A DNA stretch of 64,000 bases from Lachnospiraceae bacterium (GTDB lineage: Bacteria > Bacillota_A > Clostridia > Lachnospirales > Lachnospiraceae). Position numbers and translations under genes: made by a program. Shown piece by piece: positions 18,434 to 26,869 of this stretch. Each line of letters opens with the position of its first letter. The first letter of the stretch is position 1. The DNA is taken from NCBI GenBank assembly GCA_021770615.1, contig JAETQR010000014.1, positions 22,081 through 86,080 on the forward strand. The letters are read 5' to 3'. The notes under the pieces are model-generated. The model ran no database searches, was not told the origin of the DNA, and saw nothing but the letters and a program-made list of their open reading frames with translations.

Positions 18434-19054
18434 ATGAGTATTAATGCAATTTCAAATTCTCAGGCTGCTACATACAGTCAGACTCCGTCTACTACGACAA
18501 AGACAGAGGATAAAAAGCAGTCAGAAGCAGTTTCATCTGCTGAAAAAACAGGCGTCGTTTATGAGCCTTCAAACGCTAAGGATAGCACGGATGCTGATTC
18601 TAAAGTTAAGGATTACTCAAGTGTTGTAAAAAAACTGAAATCAGGGCTGAGTGCAAAAAACCAGCAGCTTCAGAATCTGGTTGACCAGCTTTTAAGTAAG
18701 CAGGCAAAAAAATATACTTCACTGTCACAGTTATTCACTGACATTAAAAATGGTAACGTAAGTGTAGATCCAAGCGTCGTATCACAGGCTCAGAAGGACA
18801 TCGCTGACGATGGTTACTGGGGCGTTGAGCAGACCAGTGACAGAATGGTATCCATGGCTCAGGCACTGAGCGAAGGAGATCCGGAAAAGGCTGATAAGAT
18901 GATCGCAGCGATCAAAAAAGGTTATGATCAGGCTGCAAAAGCATGGGGCGGTGAACTCCCTGACATCTGTCAGAGAACAGTTGACTCTACTATAAAGAAA
19001 CTTGAGAGTTGGCGTGACGGTCTTTCCACGGCAGAGACAGCACCAGATAAATGA
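18434..19054 (+). CDS. conserved protein of unknown function under motility sigma factor
   Basis: A 206-aa protein without signal peptide or membrane segment. Residues 1-60 are Ser/Thr/Asn-rich and look disordered; ~60-100 are helical (VVKKLKSGLSAKNQQLQNLV); ~115-200 form a conserved-looking helical domain (ADDGYWGVEQTSDRMVSMAQ, then GDPEKADKMIAAIKKGYDQA and GGELPDICQRTVD). I recall similar C-terminal domains in proteins of flagellated bacteria, but cannot name the family with certainty. AAGGAGGGG precedes the ATG and a sigma-D promoter stands upstream, so a flagellar or chemotaxis-linked role is inferred. Confidence 0.8.
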   Translation: MSINAISNSQAATYSQTPSTTTKTEDKKQSEAVSSAEKTGVVYEPSNAKDSTDADSKVKDYSSVVKKLKSGLSAKNQQLQNLVDQLLSKQAKKYTSLSQLFTDIKNGNVSVDPSVVSQAQKDIADDGYWGVEQTSDRMVSMAQALSEGDPEKADKMIAAIKKGYDQAAKAWGGELPDICQRTVDSTIKKLESWRDGLSTAETAPDK

Positions 19055-19091
19055 TCAGCCATACAAGACACATTTATCAAGTAGTTTTATA

Positions 19092-19127
19092 AAGAGACCA
19101 GCCGGTATTCCGGTTGGTCTCTTATTT
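19092..19127. terminator. bidirectional terminator between convergent genes
   Basis: AAGAGACCAGCCGG, loop TATT, CCGGTTGGTCTCTT then ATTTT; A/T-rich on both sides, serving the 206-aa gene and the YgjP-like gene. Confidence 0.85.
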
Positions 19128-19152
19128 TGGCAGGACATCCTTAATAATAAGT

Positions 19153-19632
19153 CTACAACTCCAGCATCCCTCCATTTTCTTTCAACCACTTCTTCCTCTC
19201 CCGGTATTCCGGCATCACACTCCCTACCATGTCCCAAAACTCCCTGCTGTGGTTCATATGGGTCAGATGGCAAAGTTCATGCACCACTACATAATCGAGT
19301 ACCTCCGGCGGCGCCATCACAAGCCGCCAGTTAAAGTTCAGATTGCGCAGGCTGCTGCAACTCCCCCAGCGGGTTTTCTGATCCCGGATATGGATCTGGT
19401 TGACCCGTCCCCCTGTAATCTGCTGATAATGCATAACCCTGACAGGGAATATCATATGAGCCTGTTTGATATACCATGCCTCAAGTCCCTCCCTTAAAAA
19501 ATCCACCTCTGTCCCCGGCGTATGGAGCACCATAATGTCCCCATCAAGTTCCACCCTTACACGCCTTCGGTTTGTATCCTTGTCCAAACGGATCTCATAC
19601 CAGTTTCCCCGGTATCGTATTTTCTCTTCCAT
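19153..19632 (-). CDS. YgjP/SprT-like zinc metalloprotein
   Basis: A 159-aa protein of the YgjP (DUF45/WLM-like) family. The zinc-peptidase motif HELCHLTHMNHSREFW carries HExxH plus a downstream His; it is preceded by RWGSCSSLRNLNFNWRLVMAPPEVLDYVVV, the usual family block. The reaction is unproven for this family. The ATG at 19632 is chosen; an in-frame GTG at 19641 overlaps the stop of the upstream LuxR gene. The two genes are five bases apart and likely co-transcribed. Confidence 0.88.
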   Translation of the reverse strand: MEEKIRYRGNWYEIRLDKDTNRRRVRVELDGDIMVLHTPGTEVDFLREGLEAWYIKQAHMIFPVRVMHYQQITGGRVNQIHIRDQKTRWGSCSSLRNLNFNWRLVMAPPEVLDYVVVHELCHLTHMNHSREFWDMVGSVMPEYRERKKWLKENGGMLEL

Positions 19633-19637
19633 ACTGA

Positions 19638-20387
19638 TCACTCTCTTTCGCGTATCATCTTAAACATCTGTACACGATTTTTTATACCGAGCTTCCGGTA
19701 AATATTAAGTACATGTTTCTTTAACGTATTAATGCTGATCACAAGCTTTTCACAGATTGCTTCATTATCGCATCCCGCCAGTAAAAGCCTCAGGATCGTT
19801 TGCTCCCTCTTTGTCAGATCATATTTTCTGACAGCCTCACTGACTGTAATCTTTTCCATTCCCTCCATCTGTTCGTGGACAGAAATACTCAGGCGGTACG
19901 TCATATGTTCTTTCAGAAGATTAAGAAGAAAGATATCATCACTGCTAAAATCATCTCTTCCAACCGTCCGGTAAAAGGTTGTGATCCCGAGACACTGTTT
20001 TTCTCCACAAACAACCATATGAAGCGCGTATTCCCAATTATTAGGGATGTATACTTTCTTATAATATTCACTCCGGATCTTCTCCGTCTCCGGGATGATA
20101 TCCGTCTCCCTGCACACGATGCCCTTCCCACTGTACAAAATCCTTCTGCCATGACTGGTTTCGTCATATCCCATACAGCGTCTGTCATCACAGTTAAAGG
20201 TCACAGGTTTTTCCAGTCTCCCCTGTCCCTCCCGTCCTGCAAGGTAAAAATCCGCACTGTCAAAATCAATAAGGAACTTCATCTGTTCCAGAAATCCCTG
20301 CCGCATAGCAGTCAGATCTTCTGTCGTATATATTTTATATATGATGTTATTTAAGATCATCCAGTCCTTTGTCCTCAATTCCTTCAT
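19638..20387 (-). CDS. LuxR-family transcriptional regulator
   Basis: A 249-aa regulator. The C-terminal ~60 residues are a LuxR/GerE helix-turn-helix (YDLTKREQTILRLLLAG, then ISINTLKKHVLNIYRKLGI). The N-terminal ~180 residues look like a GAF-type sensor with several cysteines (CDDRRC, CGEKQC), whose ligand is unknown. The ATG at 20387 has GAGGG eight bases upstream; a GTG nine bases earlier touches that site. Followed immediately by the YgjP-like gene. Confidence 0.88.
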   Translation of the reverse strand: MKELRTKDWMILNNIIYKIYTTEDLTAMRQGFLEQMKFLIDFDSADFYLAGREGQGRLEKPVTFNCDDRRCMGYDETSHGRRILYSGKGIVCRETDIIPETEKIRSEYYKKVYIPNNWEYALHMVVCGEKQCLGITTFYRTVGRDDFSSDDIFLLNLLKEHMTYRLSISVHEQMEGMEKITVSEAVRKYDLTKREQTILRLLLAGCDNEAICEKLVISINTLKKHVLNIYRKLGIKNRVQMFKMIRERE

Positions 20388-20431
20388 CGAACGCACCCTC
20401 TTCCCGGCGATTCCGCCACCTGTACGGTTTT

Positions 20432-20461
20432 ATTTTAACACAGAACTGCCGTTTTTGGCAA
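20432..20461 (-). promoter_or_regulatory. promoter of the LuxR-family regulator
   Basis: Leftward TTGCCA, 18-base spacer, TAAAAT. A 9-bp inverted pair GTACGGTTT (20422-20430) and AAACCGTAC (20523-20531) brackets it and could be an operator pair. Confidence 0.45.
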
Positions 20462-20537
20462 AAATAATTGCCGCTTAAGCCATGATGCGGACGGATGCGC
20501 CAATCTGGCTGTACATTGATCCAAACCGTACACGATC

Positions 20538-20570
20538 AAGAGAGCTGAATCCCGCCGGAACAGCTCTCTT
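20538..20570 (-). terminator. hairpin downstream of the 71-aa gene
   Basis: AAGAGAGCTG and CAGCTCTCTT form a 10-bp stem with a 13-base loop, 100 bases past the stop at 20669. The T-tract is poor, so terminator function is tentative. Confidence 0.4.
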
Positions 20571-20668
20571 TGTCTGATATTCAGTTGTTCCCATATCCAC
20601 CCGCCATTACCATGAGCTTTATTCCACCGTATATTTGCACCTTAGTTACACATGGACGGTCATACGCT

Positions 20669-20884
20669 TCAGGAAAAATCTTTCTCATTTACTTTGTCAA
20701 AGCAAATACCTGTGATCTTTCCGTTATCATCACTTACATAGTCAAGCATGTAAACCGGTTCTTCAAGTACATAAGAAAATTTTTCAGGATCTACGTAATT
20801 ACATTCCCTGCCCTCAATCTGTACCTTGAGTCCCTGTTTCACAGCTCTCTTAAGCTCATCCTGGAGCCATGAAGCTTTTCTCAT
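20669..20884 (-). CDS. small conserved-looking hypothetical protein
   Basis: A 71-aa soluble, charged protein (RKASWLQDELKRAVKQGLKV, then VLEEPVYMLDYVSDDNGKIT). A strong ribosome site AGGAGGG six bases before the ATG and normal codon use support a real gene. I do not recognise the family. It stands alone between the LuxR gene and mecA. Confidence 0.7.
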   Translation of the reverse strand: MRKASWLQDELKRAVKQGLKVQIEGRECNYVDPEKFSYVLEEPVYMLDYVSDDNGKITGICFDKVNEKDFS

Positions 20885-21171
20885 TATATCCCTCCTGTGT
20901 CAATACTGCATCAAAAAGGAAGTGTGCACCGTGACGTAAAATTCCATTCCTTTGCGTTATTCAGATAAAAAATATTCATTTATATCAGATTCATTGTTTT
21001 TTAATATTTGTTGTTGAAAATTGAGCGACTCTGCTACTTAGAAAAATAGATCGTTATTCCGGAAAGATATCAGATGAAATCTTATCTGCTCCAAATCTAT
21101 CACATTCCCCCCTTCATGAATATTTTCTATCTTAGTATATATTATAATATCGGTACATCGTAAAAATCAAG

Positions 21172-21220
21172 TGTCGTTTATACGCAAAAGTTGTCGTTTG
21201 GACGTGAAAAATGTCATTGA
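21172..21220 (+). repeat. three direct repeats with exact 20-bp period
   Basis: TGTCGTTTATACG at 21172, TGTCGTTTGGACG at 21192 and the weaker TGTCATTGACC at 21212, each starting exactly 20 bases apart. Such phased repeats resemble transposase-binding ends of IS21/Mu-like elements or tandem operator sites; no transposase is present. Confidence 0.6.
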
Positions 21221-21287
21221 CCCACCAAAATCAGCCTGGCTTTAGAAAACTCTTCATAATTTTCCATTATTTTTTCGCTCTAACGTG

Positions 21288-21316
21288 TTGACTTTATTTG
21301 TGTAATAATTTATACT
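21288..21316 (+). promoter_or_regulatory. promoter of mecA
   Basis: TTGACT, 17-base spacer, TATACT, 41 bases ahead of the GTG start. Confidence 0.75.
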
Positions 21317-21356
21317 TTTCATACACTAGCAAATAATTCGGAAAGGAAGTGGGCTT

Positions 21357-22175
21357 GTGAAGATCGAACGCATTAATGACAATCAGATTCGCTGCACCCT
21401 CAGCAAACGCGATTTAATTGAACGTCATTTAAGGATCAGTGAGTTGGCATATGGCTCTGACAAAGCAAAAGAGCTTTTTCGTGATATGATGGAACAGGCA
21501 AACATGGATTTCGGATTTGAAGCAGATGATATTCCTCTTATGATCGAGGCAATCCCAACCTCAAAAGAATCGATTGTCCTCGTTATTACAAAAGTAGAGG
21601 ATCCTGAAGAATTTGAAGAAAAATTTTCCAAATTTGGAAACCTTTCAAATAAATATGATGAATCCGAAGAAATTGAAGAATATTATGAAGATAACCCTGA
21701 GGAAAATCTGGAAGAAGAATACGAGGGAGACCTGATCAACTGCTTTGAACAATTAAACGAAATCATTGAAAGCGCTTCAGAATCAGATCATGAAGGTTCA
21801 GAATTTGTTCCTTTACATGAAATTCTGAAAAAAGGGAAAAAATCCAGGGAAAAGATCCAAACAAAGAAAAAATCTGTTTTAAACGACTTTGCAAGACTTT
21901 ACTCTTTTTCCTCATTAAACTTTATTGTTGATGCTTCAAAAGCTGTATACCGGATTTATTCCGGAAAAAACAGTGTGTGGAAAGACGAGGTAAGCAGCCG
22001 CTACTATCTGCTCCTTACCAGAAATGAAAACAAATCCTCCTTTAACAGGATCTGTTCCATTATCAATGAATTTGGAAAAAAGGAAACTCTGACCTATGCT
22101 ACACAGGATTTCTTTAATGAGCACTATAAATTGATCATCAAGGATGATGCAATCACCAAATTATCCATGCTTTGA
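21357..22175 (+). CDS. mecA: MecA-type ClpC adaptor protein
   Basis: A 272-aa adaptor. The N-terminal domain (MKIERINDNQIRCTLSKRDL, then FRDMMEQANMDFGFE) is typical MecA substrate-recognition sequence; the middle (~100-150) is a very acidic linker; the C-terminal part (~165-272) matches the ClpC-binding domain (YSFSSLNFIVDASKAV). MecA delivers proteins to ClpCP for degradation. The start is GTG with AAGGAAG upstream. Single-gene unit with its own promoter and terminator. Confidence 0.93.
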   Translation: MKIERINDNQIRCTLSKRDLIERHLRISELAYGSDKAKELFRDMMEQANMDFGFEADDIPLMIEAIPTSKESIVLVITKVEDPEEFEEKFSKFGNLSNKYDESEEIEEYYEDNPEENLEEEYEGDLINCFEQLNEIIESASESDHEGSEFVPLHEILKKGKKSREKIQTKKKSVLNDFARLYSFSSLNFIVDASKAVYRIYSGKNSVWKDEVSSRYYLLLTRNENKSSFNRICSIINEFGKKETLTYATQDFFNEHYKLIIKDDAITKLSML

Positions 22176-22198
22176 AAAGACCGTTTTAAAAACAGCAC

Positions 22199-22240
22199 AA
22201 AAACCAGTTCTTCTGTTTCCAGAAAGAACTGGTTTTTGTG
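22199..22240. terminator. bidirectional terminator between mecA and the DUF1858 gene
   Basis: AAAACCAGTTCTT and AAGAACTGGTTTTT form a 13-bp stem followed by a T-run on the plus strand and T-rich sequence on the minus strand. Confidence 0.85.
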
Positions 22241-22261
22241 TTGTTGATCCACAACAATAAG

Positions 22262-22471
22262 TTATGCATTTGCCTTTGTCGTTAAATACTCATTTATTTT
22301 AGATACTAGTTCATCACAGTCCAAACCGTGAACCATAGCAGCTTCTTCCAGACTCTCATTCTGGGAAGCGGGACAGCCCACACAATGCATTCCTGATGCC
22401 ATAAGAATTGCTGCGATCGTCTGATCCTTTGTAAGGATTTCCCCGATCAGCATGTCCTTCGTAACTTCCAT
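22262..22471 (-). CDS. DUF1858-domain protein
   Basis: A 69-aa protein with the DUF1858 pattern: [15 protein letters not shown] start ([15 protein letters not shown]), [17 protein letters not shown] with a CxxC pair, and an [13 protein letters not shown] tail. Such proteins are often found with hybrid-cluster or redox genes, and the CxxC suggests a thiol or metal role. The ATG at 22471 has AAAGGAGG upstream; the longer in-frame start lacks one. It is divergent from the ferredoxin gene. Confidence 0.85.
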   Translation of the reverse strand: MEVTKDMLIGEILTKDQTIAAILMASGMHCVGCPASQNESLEEAAMVHGLDCDELVSKINEYLTTKANA

Positions 22472-22509
22472 AGTCCCAAATCCTCCTTTCAAAAACAGTA
22501 CCAACTTCG

Positions 22510-22538
22510 ATTATATTCACTGAATCCATAAATGTCAA
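22510..22538 (-). promoter_or_regulatory. promoter of the DUF1858 gene (perfect consensus)
   Basis: Leftward TTGACA, 17-base spacer, TATAAT, 32 bases upstream of the predicted start codon region. Confidence 0.85.
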
Positions 22539-22588
22539 GCAGTTAACGTGATTCCTTGTTAGGATATACAAAATTTTTATTGTTATAC

Positions 22589-22617
22589 TTGTATTTTTCC
22601 CAAATTTGTATTAGAAT
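22589..22617 (+). promoter_or_regulatory. promoter of the ferredoxin gene
   Basis: TTGTAT, 17-base spacer, TAGAAT, 33 bases before the start codon. Confidence 0.65.
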
Positions 22618-22650
22618 GAGGATATCTACTAGAAAAAGGAGGATATTATC

Positions 22651-22818
22651 ATGGCATACACTATTACAGATGCTTGCATCAGTTGTGGTTCATGTGCAGC
22701 TGATTGTCCGGCTGGCGCTATTTCAGAGGGCTCAGCACATTTCGAGATCGATGCTGATGCATGTTTGGATTGTGGAGCTTGTGCTTCTACATGTCCTACA
22801 GGCGCTATCGAAAACTAG
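22651..22818 (+). CDS. 2[4Fe-4S] ferredoxin
   Basis: A 55-aa clostridial-type ferredoxin. Two CxxCxxCxxxCP motifs (CISCGSCAADCP and CLDCGACASTCP) would bind two [4Fe-4S] clusters; each is followed by the usual GAI. It carries low-potential electrons in fermentative metabolism. AAAGGAGG precedes the ATG; it has its own promoter and terminator, as expected for a highly expressed single gene. Confidence 0.96.
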   Translation: MAYTITDACISCGSCAADCPAGAISEGSAHFEIDADACLDCGACASTCPTGAIEN

Positions 22819-22898
22819 TATAGAAGCTTACATAATCTTATCGTGAACTCTATACTAACGCTTCATGTTCAGATCACCGGACGCAGTCCTGGTGAAAC

Positions 22899-22946
22899 AA
22901 AACAGACAGGAATCCTGCCGTATATGGTAACATTCCTGTCTGTTTT
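22899..22946. terminator. bidirectional terminator between ferredoxin and pgi
   Basis: AAAACAGACAGGAAT and ATTCCTGTCTGTTTTT make a 14-15-bp stem; T-tract on both strands. Confidence 0.9.
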
Positions 22947-23000
22947 TATTTCTTTATGGCCACAAAAGCCGAATTCTGCACAATCTTTGCAAAAAATCTC

Positions 23001-24350
23001 CTATAATCTGCTAAGGAGTTCCTCACGCTGTGCTTCAAATCCCGGTTTACCAAGCAACGCAAACATATTCTTCTTATAACTCTCGACACCTGGCTGGTTA
23101 AACGGATTTACCCCGAGAATATATCCGCTTATGCCACATGCAAACTCGAAAAAGTAAAACAGCTCACCGAGATAAAACTCGTTCTGCTCCGGCACCTTCA
23201 CGACAAGGTTCGGAACATTTCCGTCTGTGTGCGCAAGCTGTGTCCCCTTCATCGCATTTTTGTTTACAAAATCAAGGGTCTTGCCTGCCAGATAATTCAG
23301 CCCGTCAAGATCCACAGGCTCTTCCTTCAATGTAATGTCAGCGGACGGACTCTCAAGCTCCATAACGGTTTCAAACATGATCCGGGAACCATCCTGTATA
23401 AACTGACCCATAGAATGAAGGTCTGTCGTAAGATCCACGCTCGCCGGGAAAATACCCTTCTGGTCTTTTCCTTCGCTCTCTCCGTAAAGCTGTTTCCACC
23501 ACTCGCTCACATAATGGAAAAACGGCTCATAATTGGCAAGGACCTCCACTGCTTTTCCCTTCCTGTGCAGAATGTTACGCACTGCCGCATACATGATCGC
23601 CGCATTGTCAGAAACCGGACTTTCGATGCAAAGCTTTCTCATACTCTGGGCGCCTTCCATCAGTTTGTCTAAATCGGCTCCACTGACTGCGATCGGAAGA
23701 AGGCCAACCGCTGTGAGAACAGAAAATCTTCCACCCACATCATCCGGCACGACAAAACTCTCATATCCCTCTTCCGTAGCAAGGCTTTTTAATGCACCCC
23801 TTGCCTTATCGGTCGTCGCATAAATCCTCTTTGCTGCTCCTTCTTTTCCGTACTTATTCTCGAGCATCTCCTTAAAGACCCTGAATGCGATCGCCGGCTC
23901 TGTCGTAGTGCCCGATTTACTGATCACGTTCACTGAAAAATCCCGGTCACCGATCGTCTCAATAAGCTGGGAGAGATATGTCCCGCTTATGCTGTTTCCG
24001 GCATAGTAAATCTCTGGCGTTTTCCGAACTGACTTATCAACACAGTTATAAAAACTATGTCTCAGAAACTCGATCGCTGCTCTTGCTCCCAGATAAGAAC
24101 CACCGATACCGATCACGATCAGAACTTCGGAATCGGATTGTATTTTCTCTGCTGCCTTTTTGATCCTTGCAAATTCGTCCTTATCATAATTCTCCGGAAG
24201 ATCGATCCATCCAAGAAAATCATTTCCGGCACCATTTCTGCCCAGAAGCGTATCCTTTGCTGTCTCCACAATGCCTGTCATAGACTTTACTTCGTCATCA
24301 CTGATAAATTTCTTTGCCAGCGAATAATCAAATGTAACATGCTTGCTCAT
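23001..24350 (-). CDS. pgi: glucose-6-phosphate isomerase
   Basis: A 449-aa isomerase interconverting glucose-6-phosphate and fructose-6-phosphate in glycolysis. Family blocks: [17 protein letters not shown] (phosphate-binding), [35 protein letters not shown] and a C-terminal [14 protein letters not shown]. Length fits the short Bacillota form. Its own promoter (24400-24428) makes it a single-gene unit; the terminator is shared with ferredoxin. Confidence 0.97.
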   Translation of the reverse strand: MSKHVTFDYSLAKKFISDDEVKSMTGIVETAKDTLLGRNGAGNDFLGWIDLPENYDKDEFARIKKAAEKIQSDSEVLIVIGIGGSYLGARAAIEFLRHSFYNCVDKSVRKTPEIYYAGNSISGTYLSQLIETIGDRDFSVNVISKSGTTTEPAIAFRVFKEMLENKYGKEGAAKRIYATTDKARGALKSLATEEGYESFVVPDDVGGRFSVLTAVGLLPIAVSGADLDKLMEGAQSMRKLCIESPVSDNAAIMYAAVRNILHRKGKAVEVLANYEPFFHYVSEWWKQLYGESEGKDQKGIFPASVDLTTDLHSMGQFIQDGSRIMFETVMELESPSADITLKEEPVDLDGLNYLAGKTLDFVNKNAMKGTQLAHTDGNVPNLVVKVPEQNEFYLGELFYFFEFACGISGYILGVNPFNQPGVESYKKNMFALLGKPGFEAQREELLSRL

Positions 24351-24399
24351 TTTCCTATCCTTTCCTTTCGCTTCAATATTGTGTATATTACTTATCCTT

Positions 24400-24428
24400 A
24401 TTATACCAAATCAATATTTAAAAGACAA
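24400..24428 (-). promoter_or_regulatory. promoter of pgi
   Basis: Leftward TTGTCT, 17-base spacer, TATAAT with extended -10 TGG. Confidence 0.7.
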
Positions 24429-24430
24429 GA

Positions 24431-25096
24431 CTACGCCATGTATTCTTTCAGTACCTCTTCGATGACCGCTTCCTCTTCTTTCGTAAACTGCAGGTCCATC
24501 TGGGGCTCCTCCCGCCGCTCCGACAAAAGTTCATCTAACTGTGCCCTTTCCTCTTCAAAATACTCATGATGGTATTCTTCCATTTCTTCCTTTCGAAATG
24601 TCTGGTTTTCCAACCTCGGCTTACAGATATTCTCCAGATAATCCCGAATCTCTACCATGAGCTGCCTCCTGCAAAATCTCAGATTGAAAAGAATATCCTC
24701 AAGGATAATGATCCCACAGACGGCAATACCGACAAACAAAAACTCTGTCATCATAAGCCGGCTGCCTCCCATCACCGCTATATATAGATTGCAAAGAAGA
24801 CTTGTGATCAGCGTAATGCCAAAAACCATATCACTCATCGCCTCCCATGTGTTCAAGTGAAACCCTGCCACCGTATAAGAATTGAGATACTTGTCCACAA
24901 AAATTTCCACATTCTCAACGCCCATTTTGAGCTGATAACAAGTTTCAAATTTCTTTAAGAGCATCTTCATCAATGGATGCTCCGATTTTCCCATCTGCCC
25001 GGCAGACCGGATAAGACTCCTGTAAATTCCTCTCACGATCAGTTTCACAAGAAAACACAAAACTCCAAGCCCTATTATCACATATAGCATACCCAT
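24431..25096 (-). CDS. membrane protein of unknown function
   Basis: A 221-aa protein with a membrane segment at the N-terminus (~1-22) and two more at ~90-112 and ~115-140, separated by a soluble stretch, and a highly charged Glu/Arg-rich C-terminal tail (~165-221) that should be cytoplasmic and helical. I do not recognise the family. The ATG at 25096 has GTGAGGG nine bases upstream; an earlier ATG at 25120 has no clear site. A TGC-extended -10 (TATACT, 25158-25163, minus) may be its promoter. Confidence 0.72.
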   Translation of the reverse strand: MGMLYVIIGLGVLCFLVKLIVRGIYRSLIRSAGQMGKSEHPLMKMLLKKFETCYQLKMGVENVEIFVDKYLNSYTVAGFHLNTWEAMSDMVFGITLITSLLCNLYIAVMGGSRLMMTEFLFVGIAVCGIIILEDILFNLRFCRRQLMVEIRDYLENICKPRLENQTFRKEEMEEYHHEYFEEERAQLDELLSERREEPQMDLQFTKEEEAVIEEVLKEYMA

Positions 25097-25289
25097 CAAA
25101 CGATATCCCTCACTTCCCATAAATAGTTATTCAGTACCACATATAAGGTACTACTATAGTATAGCAGAGATTCTGAGCCCATGTATAGATGGGAACGATA
25201 AAATCTGACATTTTCGTATGACAGGATACGACATGTCTTTCCATATATCGAACAATAACGCCAAAAAAAAACAAAAATCGAAACCTCAT

Positions 25290-25318
25290 AAAAAGGTGCG
25301 CCTGAAAAACTGCGCACC
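25290..25318 (-). terminator. terminator of the rhomboid-murG operon
   Basis: On the minus strand GGTGCGC, 10-base loop, GCGCACC followed by T5. Confidence 0.85.
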
Positions 25319-25347
25319 AAAGCCACATATAGTCCTTTCCATTTTTG

Positions 25348-26412
25348 CTATTTCACTATCTCATCTATGATATCGGCAACCTTTACCACTGCATTGTGCT
25401 GATTACTGGCTTCCATCATACTGATGTACGTAGTCCTCTTATCATAAACCTCTTTTACTGCTCCGAGAAGCTTCTCACTTGAAAGATCTTCCTCACGGAT
25501 CACATAACTGAATCCCTGCTTTTCAAAAGATTCCGCATTGAGTATCTGATCGCCCCTGCTGGCTTCCAGCGAAAGCGGGATGAGAATATTCGGTTTATGA
25601 AGTGCCAGAAGTTCACAGATCGCATTGGCTCCCGCTCTGGATATGACAAGATCCGCTGCTCCCAACAGGTCGCACAGTTCCTTCTGGATGTATTCAAACT
25701 GAGCGTATCCTTCTACATCTGCAAGGCTCTCATCTACTTTATCCTTGCCACACAGGTGGATCACCTGATACTTTTCAAGCAATTCCGGCAATATATCCCG
25801 CACCGCCTCATTCACACGGACGGAACCAAGGCTTCCTCCAATAACAAGAATAACTGGCTTATCTGTCGAAAACCCGCAAAAATCCAATCCATTCAAACGA
25901 TTTCCCGAGAACAATTCCTTTCGGATCGGGGATCCCGTAAGATGTGCCTTCTCCTCCGAAAGATGAGATAATGTCTCCGGAAAGTTTGCACAGACTGCCG
26001 TAGCTGATGGTATACACAAACGATTGGCGAGGCCCGGCGAAATATCCGATTCGTGAAGTACGCAGGGCACTTTCTTTCTCTTTGCCGCAAGCACCACCGG
26101 AACTGTCACAAACCCTCCTTTGGAAAATATGACATCCGGCTTCACCCTTTTAATGATCTTCGCTGCCTCCGTATATCCTTTTATGATTCTCGCCGGATCT
26201 GTAAAATTCTTGATATCAAAGTATCTGCGAAGCTTTCCTGATGATATTCCATAGTATGGTATATCAAACTCAGACATGAGCTTTGTCTCGATCCCATCCT
26301 TTGAACCTATATAGTGAATCTCATAATCTCTCTTCTGAAGCTCTGGTATAAGTGCGATATTTGGTGTGACATGTCCTGCCGTTCCCCCACCGGTAAGAAT
26401 GATTTTCTTCAA
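25348..26412 (-). CDS. murG: UDP-GlcNAc--lipid I GlcNAc transferase MurG
   Basis: A 354-aa GT28 enzyme that converts lipid I to lipid II at the inner membrane face. The N-terminal GGGTAGHVTPN loop, HESDISPGLANR and the C-terminal donor-binding block (VIGGSLGSVRVNE, ISRAGANAICELLALHKPNILIPL) are all present. It lies 16 bases after the HIT gene and ends the operon. Genes for the usual dcw-cluster neighbours are absent, so murG is relocated here. Confidence 0.96.
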   Translation of the reverse strand: MKKIILTGGGTAGHVTPNIALIPELQKRDYEIHYIGSKDGIETKLMSEFDIPYYGISSGKLRRYFDIKNFTDPARIIKGYTEAAKIIKRVKPDVIFSKGGFVTVPVVLAAKRKKVPCVLHESDISPGLANRLCIPSATAVCANFPETLSHLSEEKAHLTGSPIRKELFSGNRLNGLDFCGFSTDKPVILVIGGSLGSVRVNEAVRDILPELLEKYQVIHLCGKDKVDESLADVEGYAQFEYIQKELCDLLGAADLVISRAGANAICELLALHKPNILIPLSLEASRGDQILNAESFEKQGFSYVIREEDLSSEKLLGAVKEVYDKRTTYISMMEASNQHNAVVKVADIIDEIVK

Positions 26413-26428
26413 CTTGTAAAACCCCCAG

Positions 26429-26839
26429 TTATAAATTCTTTTTGATTTCCTCTGCTACTTTTTCCAGATCCGGCGTCTCACCGGGTTTCCACATAATATT
26501 TACGCCATCACCATAATATCTCGGTATGACATGCACATGAAGATGGAACACCGTCTGCCCTGCTGCTTCACCATTGTTCTGAAGAATATTGACCCCGTCA
26601 CAATCATATGTCTTCATAAGCGCAGATGCGATCTTCTTTGCCACCGGAAAAACCTTTTTTGCATCCTCTTCTTCAAGTTCAAAAATATTTGCCGCATGCT
26701 TTTTCGGAAGTATGATCACATGTCCCCTGGCCGCCGGATTCACATCAAGGATCGCCCGGAAATCGTCATCTTCATATACTGCTGTAGATGGAATCTCCCC
26801 CGCTATGATCTTACAAAATATACAATTTTCATCTGCCAT
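26429..26839 (-). CDS. HIT-family nucleotide hydrolase
   Basis: A 136-aa HIT (Hint-type) protein. CIFCKIIAGEIP at the start (two cysteines plus downstream His may bind zinc) and the catalytic triad HLHVHVIPR near residue 100. Members hydrolyse nucleoside phosphoramidates and adenylated compounds. The ATG at 26839 (MADEN) has GAGG upstream; a GTG one codon earlier is possible. Co-directional with the flavodoxin-SCP2 gene and murG. Confidence 0.93.
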   Translation of the reverse strand: MADENCIFCKIIAGEIPSTAVYEDDDFRAILDVNPAARGHVIILPKKHAANIFELEEEDAKKVFPVAKKIASALMKTYDCDGVNILQNNGEAAGQTVFHLHVHVIPRYYGDGVNIMWKPGETPDLEKVAEEIKKNL

Positions 26840-26869
26840 CACAATAACCTCTTTTCTAAAAAATAATTT

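Larger units (their letters stand above)
20885..21356. other. non-coding stretch upstream of mecA
   Basis: About 470 AT-rich bases with no credible gene. It holds the three-copy 20-bp repeat (21172-21220) and the mecA promoter; nothing else is recognisable. Confidence 0.6.

Noticed and set aside
25096..25326. Frames of 65-76 codons between murG and the membrane protein
   Set aside because: They begin inside the murG terminator stem and have no ribosome site.
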